A program made the translations under genes and the position numbers. A stretch of DNA of 23,403 nt from the NCBI GenBank assembly GCA_015501595.1, contig JADNRX010000768.1, positions 1-23,403 of the forward strand, written 5' to 3'. Every line of letters starts with the position of its first letter. The first letter of the stretch is position 1. This DNA is from Hymenopellis radicata. Lineage: Eukaryota; Basidiomycota; Agaricomycetes; Agaricales; Physalacriaceae. Below the pieces are notes generated by a model. The model was not told where the DNA came from. It saw only the letters and a list, made by a program, of their open reading frames with translations, and ran no database searches. This document shows positions 1-9,762 of this stretch, one piece after another.

Positions 1-241
1 GGGGAAGGAGCGTACCTGTCTAATCATCTTCGTGAGCGGCACGACGCGCGAGTTGGCGTCCTCGATGAGCGCGGAGAGCCGCTCTGCCAGCTCGTTGTCC
101 GTTTTGATTTGAGCGCGGTGCGCTCATCCTTTGCCGTGTCGGGTTTGTGCTGCTGTTCCCCGACGTCGACGTTGCTGGCAGAGTCGCTCGGGTCTAGATC
201 TCGTCCAGCGTGCGTCGACGGGGGAGGTGCAACTTCGGACA
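1..241 (-). CDS. Partial unidentified protein, N-terminal exon, running off the left edge
   Basis: A minus-strand reading frame starts at the ATG at 239-241 with an acidic, hydrophilic N-terminus (MSEVAPPPSTHAGRDLD...). Near 105-118 the frame stops looking coherent. One frame over, the sequence reads KTDNELAERLSALIEDAN then SRVVPLTKMIRQ, an amphipathic helix, up to a good donor (GTACGC) near position 15. One extra A in the AAA run of CTCAAATCAAAACGG would join the two halves, and no GT-AG intron of suitable length does so. I do not recognise the family. A TATA-like stretch lies about 120 bases upstream on the minus strand, near 363-369. The gene follows rad52 in the same orientation. The second half is more convincing as coding than the chosen start. 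Confidence 0.4.
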
Positions 242-962
242 TGTTATCAGGGGCGGAGTGGTATGTAGTAGATTCTGCCGTTGTAGTAGGCCGAAAATCA
301 AGGTTTTGAGGGAGAGAGTTGGCGGGTTGCTTATGCTGAAGTAGGGAGCGCAGCCAGTCGGTATTTAAGTACACCCTCGACCGGATGACATTGGAGCATA
401 TGACGAGGTGCCACTTTGTATGAGGAGGTGGCGGCTTATAGTATGCATGAAGACGTGGAGGTGATGTCGTCAGAACCAAAGGTAAGCTCTAAGAGGTGTG
501 TACTGAGACGTAGACGCAGAGAGAGATGGAGACGATTCCGAGTCAATTTGTTGGAGGAGCCTGGAGGAGCATGCTAGATAGTTCACAGACTGAATATGAG
601 CAAAGAGTTCAATATCATCCTAGAAACCGAAATCTAAGACCTATTGTTGTTGTCATTGTGACTGATGCATATGCTCCGTTCCAGCTTGAATCGGTTTTAA
701 CGCGCGAATCACTGTAACGCATGACGGACAGATGACGAAAAACTGCGTCTGTGGTGGTGTAGCGAGGTCATTGCGCAGTGACGAAGTGCAAATGAAGAAG
801 AAAACAGATACACCGACCGATTCAAATCTTGACCTTTTTTTATCTCTGACCATGAAGTTATCTAAATCCGACTCTGTTGTATAGCAAACCCTATCAAGAA
901 ATTACACTAATCACTACACATCAACAATCCACTGTACAGAAAACAAAATTACACGCCTCGAT
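242..962. other. Intergenic spacer between rad52 and the left-edge gene
   Basis: About 720 bases with only short overlapping frames of poor composition. It should hold the rad52 3' untranslated region (near 900-962) and the promoter of the left-edge minus-strand gene. No RNA gene or repeat was seen. Confidence 0.5.
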
Positions 963-2698
963 TCAACGCTTGACCTTCTTATTAGCAAGCCCTTGATGAT
1001 CAAGTGGAAGTGTCCCAAGAGGCTCTCTTGCTCCCCCCATAGTCGAAAGTCCCATCCCGGGTCCAGGTTTGCGTCTTTGACAACGTATCAGCACAGATTC
1101 CTTCCAAGACGAAACAAACTTACGGTGCACCATCCACGCCGCGCTTCACACCCATCGGAAAGTTGAAGTTACCCGTGGGCGTGTCCGGCCGGCGAGCGCG
1201 TTGTGACGCAGTCGTCGACGCCTGCTGCTGCCGCTGTTCTTGCAATATCGCCTGCTCCATTATCGCAACCCGGTTCTGATTCGTCACCGTCTTGGAACCA
1301 GAGGGAGGTTTGAACGACGCGCCAACGATGCTGTTTTCGACGTTCTCATCTGGCCGCTGGTTCTGATTCGTCCGTGATTGGGAATCAGACGACGACTTCA
1401 ACGATGCGCCAACAATAGTGTTATCTGCACTCGCTGCCTGCTGCTGTATCATCCTTTCAAGATTCGCGCGACGTTCTGCAACTTCTTTGCGCCTTTTCCT
1501 CGGGAGTGAGCACTGGAGCCTCGCGTCGTTGAGGAGCAGGTTCCTCGCGCTTGACTGGGGCGCATCGTTTCCCCAAGCACGCTTCGGTCCACGTCCGGAG
1601 GAGGTTCAAATGACGGAGGCGTAATTGCCTCGTCCATCGTAACATCTTCTCCCTCAGGTATGATTGGCTGCCCAAGATCAGCCTCCAATTCCGCGTCATA
1701 TAAGCCGTCGTCAGACATTTCGGCGAAGTAATCGGGTTTCATTGCCGGCGATGGAAGGGGAAGCAGAGGTGGAGGCTTGTGGTATTGGTCGTGGAGGCTG
1801 CTGTTGGATTGGTTGTGGAGGAGGTGGTGGAGGAGCAGGTCGCCTGCGGCTGCTGAAGAGGAGCTGGGCGTTGCTGTTGATTGGATGAACGCTGCTGTTG
1901 ATTGGAGGAACGCTGCTGTTGAGGCTGAGGCTTTTGCTGCTGCCGAGGGGGAGGCGGTTGTGGAATTGGTGGCTTCTGGTCAACCTCTGACGGCTCCTGA
2001 AACTCTGGGCGTCGATGAAGTTTGGTTGTGTCAAGTGTCGGCTAGAAAGTGTTTAGACAGGTGGTATCGGACATGGATGCACTATCTCACCGATGGAACT
2101 TTCACTTTGTGTATATCTCTCGTGTAGATTTTGTCGTAGAGACAGTTTCCCATTATGTTTCCGAATGCCCTCAAGGCCCGCTTCAGCCCGTCGGTTACCG
2201 CCTCTTTTTTGCACTGTTTGCGATTTCAGTAGGCGTCAAGTAAAAAGAGAAGGAGCGTACCTTGTCAAGCGTAGCCGACTTGCCTTTCATGTTCTCCGCT
2301 GTACCATTTCCAACGTCCTCGTGAAATACGCCCGTCCCGACCAGTGTTACTCTCACCACCGCTGTAACATGCATGGCGATACGGCCATTGTCGTCGACAT
2401 CGATAAAGTCGGTAGTAAGGGAGACGATGCTGGAGCTCCAACCGTCATATCCAAAGACCTCATTGGCCAAGTTGATCATCTTCCACCCCTCGACGTATGT
2501 GAGTTTTCCTCCGCCGCCAGACCGCGTAGAGATATATTCAGGACCGAGCTTTTTCTCGAGCACTTTCTGGAGCTCAACAGGCGAATATGGTGGATGCGAC
2601 GATGTCGAAGGCACTGGATTGGAGGTTCCATGCATAGTTGGACTGAAGGCGACTGGGCCAGCAGTCGTCAAGTTAGGATGTTGGTTTGGGGTAGTCAT
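963..2698 (-). CDS. rad52: Rad52 family DNA-repair and recombination mediator
   Basis: Rad52 anneals single strands and loads Rad51 in homologous recombination in the nucleus. Exon 1 (2698-2261) carries the conserved N-terminal core, including [20 protein letters not shown] and [11 protein letters not shown]. Exon 2 (2213-2091) gives [20 protein letters not shown], a family hallmark. Exon 3 (2041-1124) begins with [13 protein letters not shown], then a long Gln/Pro-rich linker with a 24-base repeat, an acidic segment ([16 protein letters not shown]) and a coil ([17 protein letters not shown]). Exon 4 (1074-963) ends in the basic NKKVKR, a plausible nuclear signal. Introns are 47, 49 and 49 nt. 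Exons 1 and 2 are intact. Exon 3 needs four single-base deletions (near 1840, 1775, 1556 and 1493) to stay open. With them the sum is exactly 529 codons, a normal fungal Rad52 length. It is either mis-sequenced or a C-terminally broken allele. Confidence 0.9.
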
Positions 2699-3159
2699 GT
2701 TTGCCTGAGCTTCGTATTGTTGAATAACGTATCACTAAACTTCCCGCCATCCAGCGTGCCCAAAAATTGAGGCTAATAACCAAGAAAAAGAGACGGCGAT
2801 GAGGAGATGAGAGTGGGAAACAAGTGGCGATTGTGACAAGTCACACGGCTAATGAGCGTGTTTGTGTCACCTGATCGCCCTTACTGACTCAAAATGAGTT
2901 CGTAGCTTCAAGACGGTTCATGTTATGGAGGATATACATATTGCGAATGCATCTAATGCTATGCTATGCGAATGAACAACTTTTCGTACACAAGAGGCAA
3001 CGTCATTGGCATAGTGACCGAGTCTTTACCCCGGCTGAAGAGGAAGAAGCAGCCCAGGCTAACACCAGAGCCCATTGTTTTATGCACGAGAAGACTCGAG
3101 TTGAAATGGTGACAACAGTCTATCGGAGCCGCGTCAAGAGATGGTGAAACACTGAGTGT
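2699..3159. other. Intergenic, upstream of rad52
   Basis: Rad52 promoter side. No gene was recognised and only short shadow frames are present. The right edge grades into the repeat block that begins near 3160. Confidence 0.45.
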
Positions 3160-3800
3160 AAATCAGTACGCACCAGGATTTGAGTAGAGGATGTTGTATG
3201 GGGGCGAATGACAGCGCTTTACATGCAAGAGGGACACGACAAGGCGAGCTAGACATTACCATGATGGTAGAAGCTACGAGCCATCGACCGCCCTGTACGA
3301 TTTGCACGCAAGATCACTCCAGCCAATAGAGAGTATAGTCGACGAATGAAATTCGTTTCACATGCAAAGCGGCACGACACGGCGAGCTAGGCTTTACCCA
3401 TAGCACAGGGAAGCGAGCTGTCGAACCGAGTCGTCCAGACAATTCACATGCGAGTTCACTCGAGCCGAATTTGGGTCTGTCGGTACTGTCATGCTCGTGA
3501 GTGGAGTTGGTGACTTGAAGAGAAAGCAGATACGCACCAGCACGACATGTGGTATTGTAGCATGAGCCGAACGACGAGCTTTTACATGCCAGCGGAGATC
3601 TTTCAGCGAGCTGTCGTTTCCCGTGTCCGGGAAGAAGCCTCGAGCCGATGTCTCGAGCAATGCATTTGGCGATGTAAGGATCATTCCAGGCATAGCGTTT
3701 ACATGCCAGCGGGGAACATAACAGCGAGCTAGTCGTTTCCGCTACAGGGAAGGAGCCTCGAGCTGTTGTTCCGCCAATACGTTTGGCACGCAAGTAAATA
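3160..3800. repeat. Degenerate compound repeat: two ~365-bp halves, four ~100-bp units
   Basis: Four diverged units each open with TTTACATGC or TTTCACATGC (3218, 3356, 3581, 3698) and continue with AGCGAGCT, a TTTCC...GGGAA-type inverted motif, a CTCGAGC-type motif and an ending like TTTGGCACGCAAG. A leader, TACGCACCAG followed by a TTGTA-containing stretch, precedes units 1 and 3 (about 3168 and 3531). This implies an older duplication of leader plus two units with a period near 365. Short palindromes sit at equivalent places: TACCAT-G-ATGGTA (3257-3269) and TTCCCG-TGTC-CGGGAA (3618-3633). A 199-codon minus-strand frame crosses the array with repeated SPLACK motifs. It looks like a by-product of the repeat, but translation cannot be excluded. 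Confidence 0.7.
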
Positions 3801-3911
3801 TTAAGATAGTGTCCTAGAAAGACGTCAGGGCTGTCTTGAGATGAGAGACGTTCGTCCACATACCGTGTTGAATTACAGAGGACACAGGGGGCGAAGGTTT
3901 GAGTTGACACC

Positions 3912-4139
3912 ATGGCTTGTCAAGAGCTGACTACAAGGCAGCAACGTCAGAGGAGAAAGATCATAGAAAAACTGAACGACCATGAAACCGTGCTGGTCAT
4001 AGGCATAGTGGCTACCCACCTTACCGACAGGACGTGGGTGGGTGGGCATGAGGGAGATGAGACGTGGATCAGGGCCTTTATGAGCTTCCAAGGAGTCAGG
4101 GCTGCATGGCGTGCCAGGCCAGAAGAGGCCAGAAGCTAA
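3912..4139 (+). CDS. Possible 75-aa open reading frame of unknown function
   Basis: The ATG has a strong fungal start context (GACACCATGGC). The product begins with a very basic helix-like stretch (TTRQQRQRRKIIEKLNDHE) followed by a short hydrophobic run (VLVIGIVATHL). It lies just right of the repeat block and reads toward mad3. I recognise no family, and no intron or conserved motif supports it. The opposite strand is also open here, so this may be chance. Confidence 0.2.
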   Translation: MACQELTTRQQRQRRKIIEKLNDHETVLVIGIVATHLTDRTWVGGHEGDETWIRAFMSFQGVRAAWRARPEEARS

Positions 4140-4848
4140 CATGCCAAGTCACTGTGACCATCAACGGCGCTAACGTTCAGTTTAAAGCGATCCACTGTAC
4201 TAAAGGATGCATCAGTCAAAGACATTTTCACGATCAGAAATGCATACACGATCGTGCTTGAACGAGCTACATCCTGTTGGTATTGCGTGTAGGAGGGTCA
4301 TTTCTTGAGGAGAGAGTGACAAAGACCGTGACTGTTTTTGTGGGGGCTCACTCCCTCGATATCTTTAAGCGCCCAAAGAGAACAAAAAAGCATCCCAAAA
4401 ATGGTACAAAGCGCAGAGAAGAAGCATAATTGTTGTTTGAGACCACGGGTCCGACTCTTCTTGCCGAGCGGAAATAGGACTGGGGTGCATTCTATCAATG
4501 TCAAACAGAAAGGATATGACTGATATGGCGTGAACACCGGAACAAATACAGTCGATTAATGGAGTGGGCAGAAGAAAGACATCTCCCAGCTGTCCACTGT
4601 TATTAGTCTATTGTCAGAAGACTCCATTCTGAAAGAACATGGTGAAATGGAACAATTGAGGTCCACTTTCGCACTCAAAGGGTACTTTGGGCCCTTTTGA
4701 CAGTACGTGTCAAGCTACTATCATGAGGGAAGGAGCCAGACTGTGGCGTCCTGCTTACATAAACAGTTTCCTTCACGGTCACGCGCGCGTATGTTGGATA
4801 TGAAATTACAATTTCTTTGACTATCACCACCACCACCATCGCCGCACA
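4140..4848. other. Intergenic, mad3 upstream region
   Basis: No gene was recognised. A CACCACCACCACCATC run (near 4827-4842) lies directly before the mad3 start and is probably part of its 5' leader. Confidence 0.45.
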
Positions 4849-6144
4849 ATGTCCCAAGAAGACTGTCCGCAAGGCTCTCCCATCGTTGACGCCGACCTGC
4901 TCGAGGCAGCAAAGGAGAATGTGCAGCCACTTGCTACTGGCCGTCGTGTAACCGCCTTGTCCTCCATATTGGCGACGCCGCATGCACATCGCGAGTCGAA
5001 GCTCGCCTCCACACGGAACCGGCTAAGAATCAATGTCGACCTGGCCATGGAGGACGAAGACGAAGACCCGTTAGAGGCGTACTGCCGCCTGGTCAACTGG
5101 ACGATAGAGAATTACCCGCAGGGCCACAGCGCGGAGTCAGGGCTTCTTGAGCTCTTAGAGGAGGCGACGCGGGTGCTCAAGGACCACAGGAATAGGAAAT
5201 GGAGAGCTGAACCCAAGTATCTCAAGCTGTGGCTCTTGTATGCCAGCTACGTTGAGAAGCCGACCATTATCTATCGATTCTTGATTGCAAACGACATCGG
5301 AACAGACCTTTCCCTTCTTTACGAAGAGTACTCCGCGGTATTGGAACGCGATGGACGGTACGTGGTATACTGCTTATTTCCTTTTCTTGAGCTCATGTAG
5401 TGATAGACGTCAAGAAGCAGACAAGGTGTACAAATTGGGTATCGCCAGACGCGCAGACCCTCTAGACCACCTCAAAGCACGACACGCAGACTTCGAGAAG
5501 CGCATGATGTGTGCAACTCCTGTTACTCTTCCCGAAATCGCGGTCCACATCCACGAGCCGTAGACCCGCCACTCTCGTCACCACCGTTAATAGAACACCC
5601 ACCCTTCCTCTTGCCCCGGCTACCGCCACTCCCAGATCCAACGCCCCGGTACAGGTCTTTGTCGACCCATCTGGTGCAGCGTCGATGGAACGTAATGCTT
5701 GGCCAGACATCGGCACACGTAAGACCCGCATCAAGGAGAACGTTCCCCAGACCAAAAAGATGGCAGGCTCGACTCTCAAGCAGTCGAAGCGTACCGCGTC
5801 TTCCTCGTCTACATCTGGTTCACGCATCGTGCCTTTCATGGATCCCCCTCAGCCCTCCTCGTCGCGTATCATCGTGCCATTCGTAGACGAGGAACCCACG
5901 GTCCCAGCAACCCCCAAGTTTACGCCTTTCCGAGATGAGGTTCGTGAATAACCGCTCAACAAATTACTTAACTGACGCTTAATAGACTGTCTCCGTTACC
6001 TCACCTGTTGCTCATGCTCCCGATTCGGTGATGAAAGTGAAAGGCGTGGACATCGCGTCGTATGCCGAGGCTGAGGTGCTGAGGAAGGATCCTTTGAAGA
6101 ATTACGGAACCGAAGGCTTGGGGTTCGATGACACCTTACCATAG
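4849..6144 (+). CDS. mad3: Mad3/BubR1-type spindle assembly checkpoint protein
   Basis: Mad3 joins Mad2, Bub3 and Cdc20 in the mitotic checkpoint complex that blocks the anaphase-promoting complex. Exons are 4849-5357, 5407-5508, 5564-5939 and 5986-6144; introns are 49, 55 and 46 nt. They give 381 aa with no frame problem. A KEN box (AAKENVQPLATGR) sits at residues 22-24. The Mad3/BUB1 homology region 1 follows (DPLEAYCRLVNWTIENYPQG, then KYLKLWLLYASYVEKP) and ends with the conserved ADPLDHLKARHADFEKRM. A second KEN box (RIKENVPQTKK) lies near 5732-5740. No kinase domain follows, so this is the Mad3 form and not Bub1. The second intron has a weak GTGTGC donor. It is inferred because it joins the two frames and removes an in-frame stop. 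Confidence 0.92.
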
Positions 6145-7047
6145 AGAAAACCGGACGGGGGCAGTGCTACTTTCATTCATCTTTTTATTCTCGTATATAT
6201 CCCGGTACCTATATCTTCGAACTAATGAGGCTTAGCCCCAGTGAAAAGTCTGTCGCAGATCTACGTGGGAAATCGAGAGATAGCGAGTCCCTCGCAGACT
6301 CAAGATATTTGGCGAAAATGTGCGAAATTTGCGCAATGGTTTGATGGGAGAATAACGTCAGATCGAGACAGCTCGTGGCTCGTCGCGCCCAATTGTGCAC
6401 TCACTACGCATTGGTGCCTTACCTAGCAACAATTAGCCCGCCTCGCCGATCGTTATTCTTTCTGGGGCAGCCGACGCGCGTCGCATGGATTGGATGAAAT
6501 CTGGGATCACATTTGGTCATACACTACAACATGCATTCATAAATACAGTACTCTACAACCTAGGTGAGGAGACAGGATAAATTTCCTTGGAGTAGCAGTG
6601 AATCTGGGTAAACACGATGAGTGGGATGTGCCACAACAACGACTTGTAGGACTTACAGGCAAGAGGCCTCGGGGGGCAGTAGTCCAATGCTTGTTGGACT
6701 AACACTAGTCAATGGCATCAGCAAAAGCTGGTGAAAATGCGGCAACACGTACGGATGGAACACTTGTGACGGCGACGGCCAAGCGCGCGATGACGCGGAC
6801 GACGACGGTGTGGGGAAAATAGTGAGGTGGTATGTGCCCTGCGAACATTGCGGTAAGTGAGACACATGGACTGGAGCAATGCAGAACGACAACTTACAAT
6901 TTGACTATGCCAGGCATTGTGGGGAAGGAAGGAAAGAAGTGCAGGGCACGAATGGGATCAGGTTTCCTTTATGTTTGGGGAGAATGCCGTGAGGCCGCCT
7001 GACTTGACGAAAATAATTTCAGAAGAGAATCAAGGCACCTTCGAAAG

Positions 7048-7085
7048 CAAGCAGAAATCAGCAGAAATCAGCAAGAAATCAGCAA
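7048..7085. repeat. Short tandem repeat, AGCAGAAATC/AGCAAGAAATC units
   Basis: Four imperfect copies of a 10-11 base unit (GCAGAAATCA, GCAGAAATCA, GCAAGAAATCA, then GCAAGG) lie in tandem inside the spacer. No gene is attached. Confidence 0.75.
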
Positions 7086-7980
7086 GGAGAATCGTGTAAA
7101 TTCGAGACTCTTCGAGAGGACCCGTCACGAGCTCATCAGATTCTTCAGAGCTCGCTGACGCCCTAAGATTCTCGATCCGTATTGCTTGGCACTCGCTGGT
7201 GCACGATCTCGGTCGCCATTGCCAGACGGACTTTTCACTGGGCTTAGCCGAGAGAGACGGTGGAGATACCATTAACCTGAGTAATACAGACAAATGCGTT
7301 GATCAGGGAGTGATTTCCAGAGGATCCCATGGAGTCCGGGGCCACTGTACTGCGCATCTCTAGTGTGCCAGCAAGTGTCTAGCCATATCGGAAGGGGTAC
7401 AGCACCCCATGGAGCCCTGGGCCAGATATTAGTTCAGATCTAGTAGTAGCGGTAATAATCCACTTGAGCAAGGTGATGTGACGTCGCCCTACTCCACCAT
7501 CTGTGGCGCACAATAATCGGTCCTGTAACCCTTTTCGTTACGTCCAGCGTCCTGGAAACTGGTGTCGCCTGTCTGTCCGGGATGATGGTGGTTCCCCTTG
7601 CAACCTAGCGTGTCGGAGGTTTTAGCGGTTCCACAACCAAGCCTTTCTGGACGCCACAAAGCGCCACATTGATGTACGGACGCTAGCGTCGTTCCTAAAA
7701 GGGAAAGACTTGAGCGTCTCGATGGCCAACGACGAAACGATCGGAAGGACGAGGCGCCAGATCCCGCCACACTCCCAGTCACATCACGTAGGACTCCAAA
7801 TGTGTACCAACGAACGCCTATCCAGATCGGAAGGAGTCCAGTCTGTAAATTGAGCATCTTACCCGCCGGCAACGTGTAAAACAACAAGCCCAGAAGGCAG
7901 GGGGAACGCGATTCATGAAGAGGTTTGGCGAAGCAAGTTAGCCATTCGAGAAGGCGATCCGGCAACCTACCAGATGGTGA

Positions 7981-7997
7981 GGTAGGTAGGTAGGTAG
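7981..7997. repeat. GGTA tetranucleotide microsatellite
   Basis: Four consecutive GGTA copies in non-coding sequence, preceded by GATGGTGA. It may be length-polymorphic. Confidence 0.8.
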
Positions 7998-8861
7998 AAG
8001 CCGGCACAAGGTCCCTAGCAGGAACGGCCGGGTGTGAGTACATAGACGACTCGGAGTGCCGTGCTTTGTGGCTCGACCATGCGCGAACGGCGGTGGAAAC
8101 AACACTAACCCGTGCGCGGCGGTACTGGGGGTTGGATTGGCAGACTTTCTACGTGCTGGGGTAAGCAGGCCGGACATGCGTTTTGAGAGGCCGAGAAGCT
8201 CCCGTAGACGGCGGATGGAAGAGGGTTGCAGGTGCGTTCAAAGCCGGTGTAAGTATGGATCCCGCAACTTCAAGCAAGCAGGAGAGATGATTACCGTCGC
8301 GACAGTGCATCCAAGCCGTCGTGTAGCCTCACACCGAGATTTCGCAACGATAGACTCCGATGCAGAATCGGAAATTCTCAGGTCGACTGGCCGTAGCTAT
8401 AGGAAAATCAACACATACCTGAAGCTTAGTTGCTTATGAAGCGTTCGGGGCGGATGTCAAGGAGAGAAGGGCCTGTCTCCCTCGGACATGGAATCCGTCC
8501 AAGACGTAGAAACCGGGGAACAAGGCCAGCAGTGATCGCGCTGTTTACCCCGGATAAGGACTGCTTTCTGAATCCGACATTCAACTGCAATGGATCATGT
8601 CAACCTCACAACGACAGTCTCAAAGACGGACCACTGTTCTGGTATACGGGTAACCTCGCGCGTTACGTTTTTGAACGCCGTCCTTGCCGAATCCTCAGCG
8701 ATTAATCAGAGAACCGTTCAATAGCCTCATGGTGTACACGATTCTAGTTGCCCTTCCAGCCGCCAGCTCCATGTTATGCGGGTTAATTCGGCAACTGACC
8801 AAGAAAGCCTATTTTGGAACGCAGGTAGAATGCACGCACTCGTCGGGAGCAGAGGGTCCTT

Positions 8862-8866
8862 TATAA
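8862..8866 (+). promoter_or_regulatory. TATA box of the small secreted-protein gene
   Basis: TATAA in the context CCTTTATAAGGATC lies about 60 bases before the ATG at 8925. That spacing fits a TATA element and a short leader. Confidence 0.65.
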
Positions 8867-8924
8867 GGATCGGGGCTGATAGGTTTGTCGGCAGCGATCC
8901 CTCAGCTCCTCCTCAGCCAGCAAG

Positions 8925-9288
8925 ATGTTCTACCGCTTCTACGTTGTTGTCCTCGCTCTCATTCTGGTACTTGGAGCGTCTGCGGCTCCAGTAACTTCCG
9001 CTGAAGCAGTTTCCGCTACTGTACAAGCCACCAGGCAAATCACTCTGCCTGAGGCAGCTCCTACTGTGTATGGGGCCAAGTTTGAGTATGTCTAGCAATG
9101 TGTTTGGCGTTGTACATGATCCTGACCGCTCGATAGATGGCTTAGAGACGTCTTGTTTTCCTCCCCATCATTGCAAGCGCGCGAACACAAAACAGTGCGC
9201 CGCCACAGGGCACGCCGCTTCGGTCCCCATCCTGTATGTCTTCTGTCCTACTTGTTCGTCGATCCTGTTCTCATTCGTCATGCAGTAA
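8925..9288 (+). CDS. Small secreted protein with N-terminal signal peptide
   Basis: The start follows a clear TATA element. The N-terminus is a textbook signal peptide, MFYRFYVVVLALILVLGASA, with likely cleavage near ASA-AP. The mature part begins PVTSAEAVSATVQATRQ. Exon 1 is 8925-9085 with a perfect GTATGT donor. Intron 1 (9086-9136, 51 nt) contains CTGAC before its acceptor. Exon 2 (9137-9233) encodes a very basic tail (KTVRRHRARRFGPHP). Intron 2 (9234-9285, 52 nt) has another GTATGT donor, and a stop follows at once at 9286-9288, giving 86 aa. If intron 2 is retained, the frame stays open to about 9587 and would add a cysteine-containing tail. I recognise no family. The length and basic C-terminus suggest a small effector-like or processed peptide, which is inference only. 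Confidence 0.6.
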
Positions 9289-9762
9289 ATGGCTGGATAT
9301 GCATTCACACTGGCTGCTATCATAACCTATTGTTATCTATCCCAGTCTGCGTGAGTACCTTTCTATCACCTATCCCATGGCATTCATATCTGACTATGCT
9401 TCAGTGTGCGGTCTGGCCCCTTCGGAAAGAAACCTCCATTCATTATCAAACCATGTTGTACAAGAGAAAGGAATTAGAATTATTTTTGACACGATGTTTC
9501 GGCTGTGTGATGTACGACCGCTATGAATATAAAACACATCTTGAACAGACTTGTAAACACCTTGTAACTGCATGTTCAGCGGCTTGAACACCTCGCCTGG
9601 CCTCGTTTGAACGTGAATGGAAGGGGTTACCTAAGCAGGCTTTTTTCGTGGAATCACCCTCTCGTTCCTCGTCTTGTCGCCGTCGACGACGTTGCCGCAG
9701 TCAGACCTGTGCTGATTGTGCATCCAAGTCCACTGCATTTACCCTCTTTTTCCACCTCATTA
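9289..9762. other. Possible further exons of the secreted-protein gene, then rrm4 upstream region
   Basis: A second pair of good splice sites occurs here: donor GTGAGT at 9351 and acceptor GCTTCAG ending near 9404. This suggests that transcribed sequence continues past the first stop. One coherent reading is MAGYAFTLAAIITYCYLSQS, spliced to SGPFGKKPPFIIKPCC. It cannot be joined in frame to the exons upstream. The right part should hold the rrm4 promoter and leader. Confidence 0.35.

Larger units (their letters stand above)
6145..8861. other. Long gene-poor spacer between mad3 and the secreted-protein gene
   Basis: About 2.7 kb without a recognisable protein or structural RNA. It holds the mad3 3' region, a short AGAAATC-type tandem repeat (7048-7085), a GGTA microsatellite (7981-7997) and a pair of near-identical 19-base motifs (7328 and 7407). 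A 184-codon minus-strand frame (7489-8043) has no family resemblance, no intron signals and arginine/serine-rich chance-like composition. Confidence 0.5.

Noticed and set aside
2093..2770. A 225-codon plus-strand open frame
   Set aside because: It lies antisense to the conserved rad52 exons 1 and 2, whose minus-strand translation matches Rad52 strongly.
3314..3913. A 199-codon minus-strand open frame as a gene
   Set aside because: It spans the degenerate repeat array, its internal peptide repeats mirror the DNA repeat, and no family resemblance or intron signals were seen. It is kept only as a remark.
5509..5563. Frameshift in mad3
   Set aside because: A 55-nt GT-AG intron explains the frame change and removes the in-frame stop, so no error is required.
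7489..8043. A 184-codon minus-strand open frame as a gene
   Set aside because: Composition is chance-like (Ser/Arg/Gly-rich), it crosses a microsatellite at its start, and no motif or splice context supports it.
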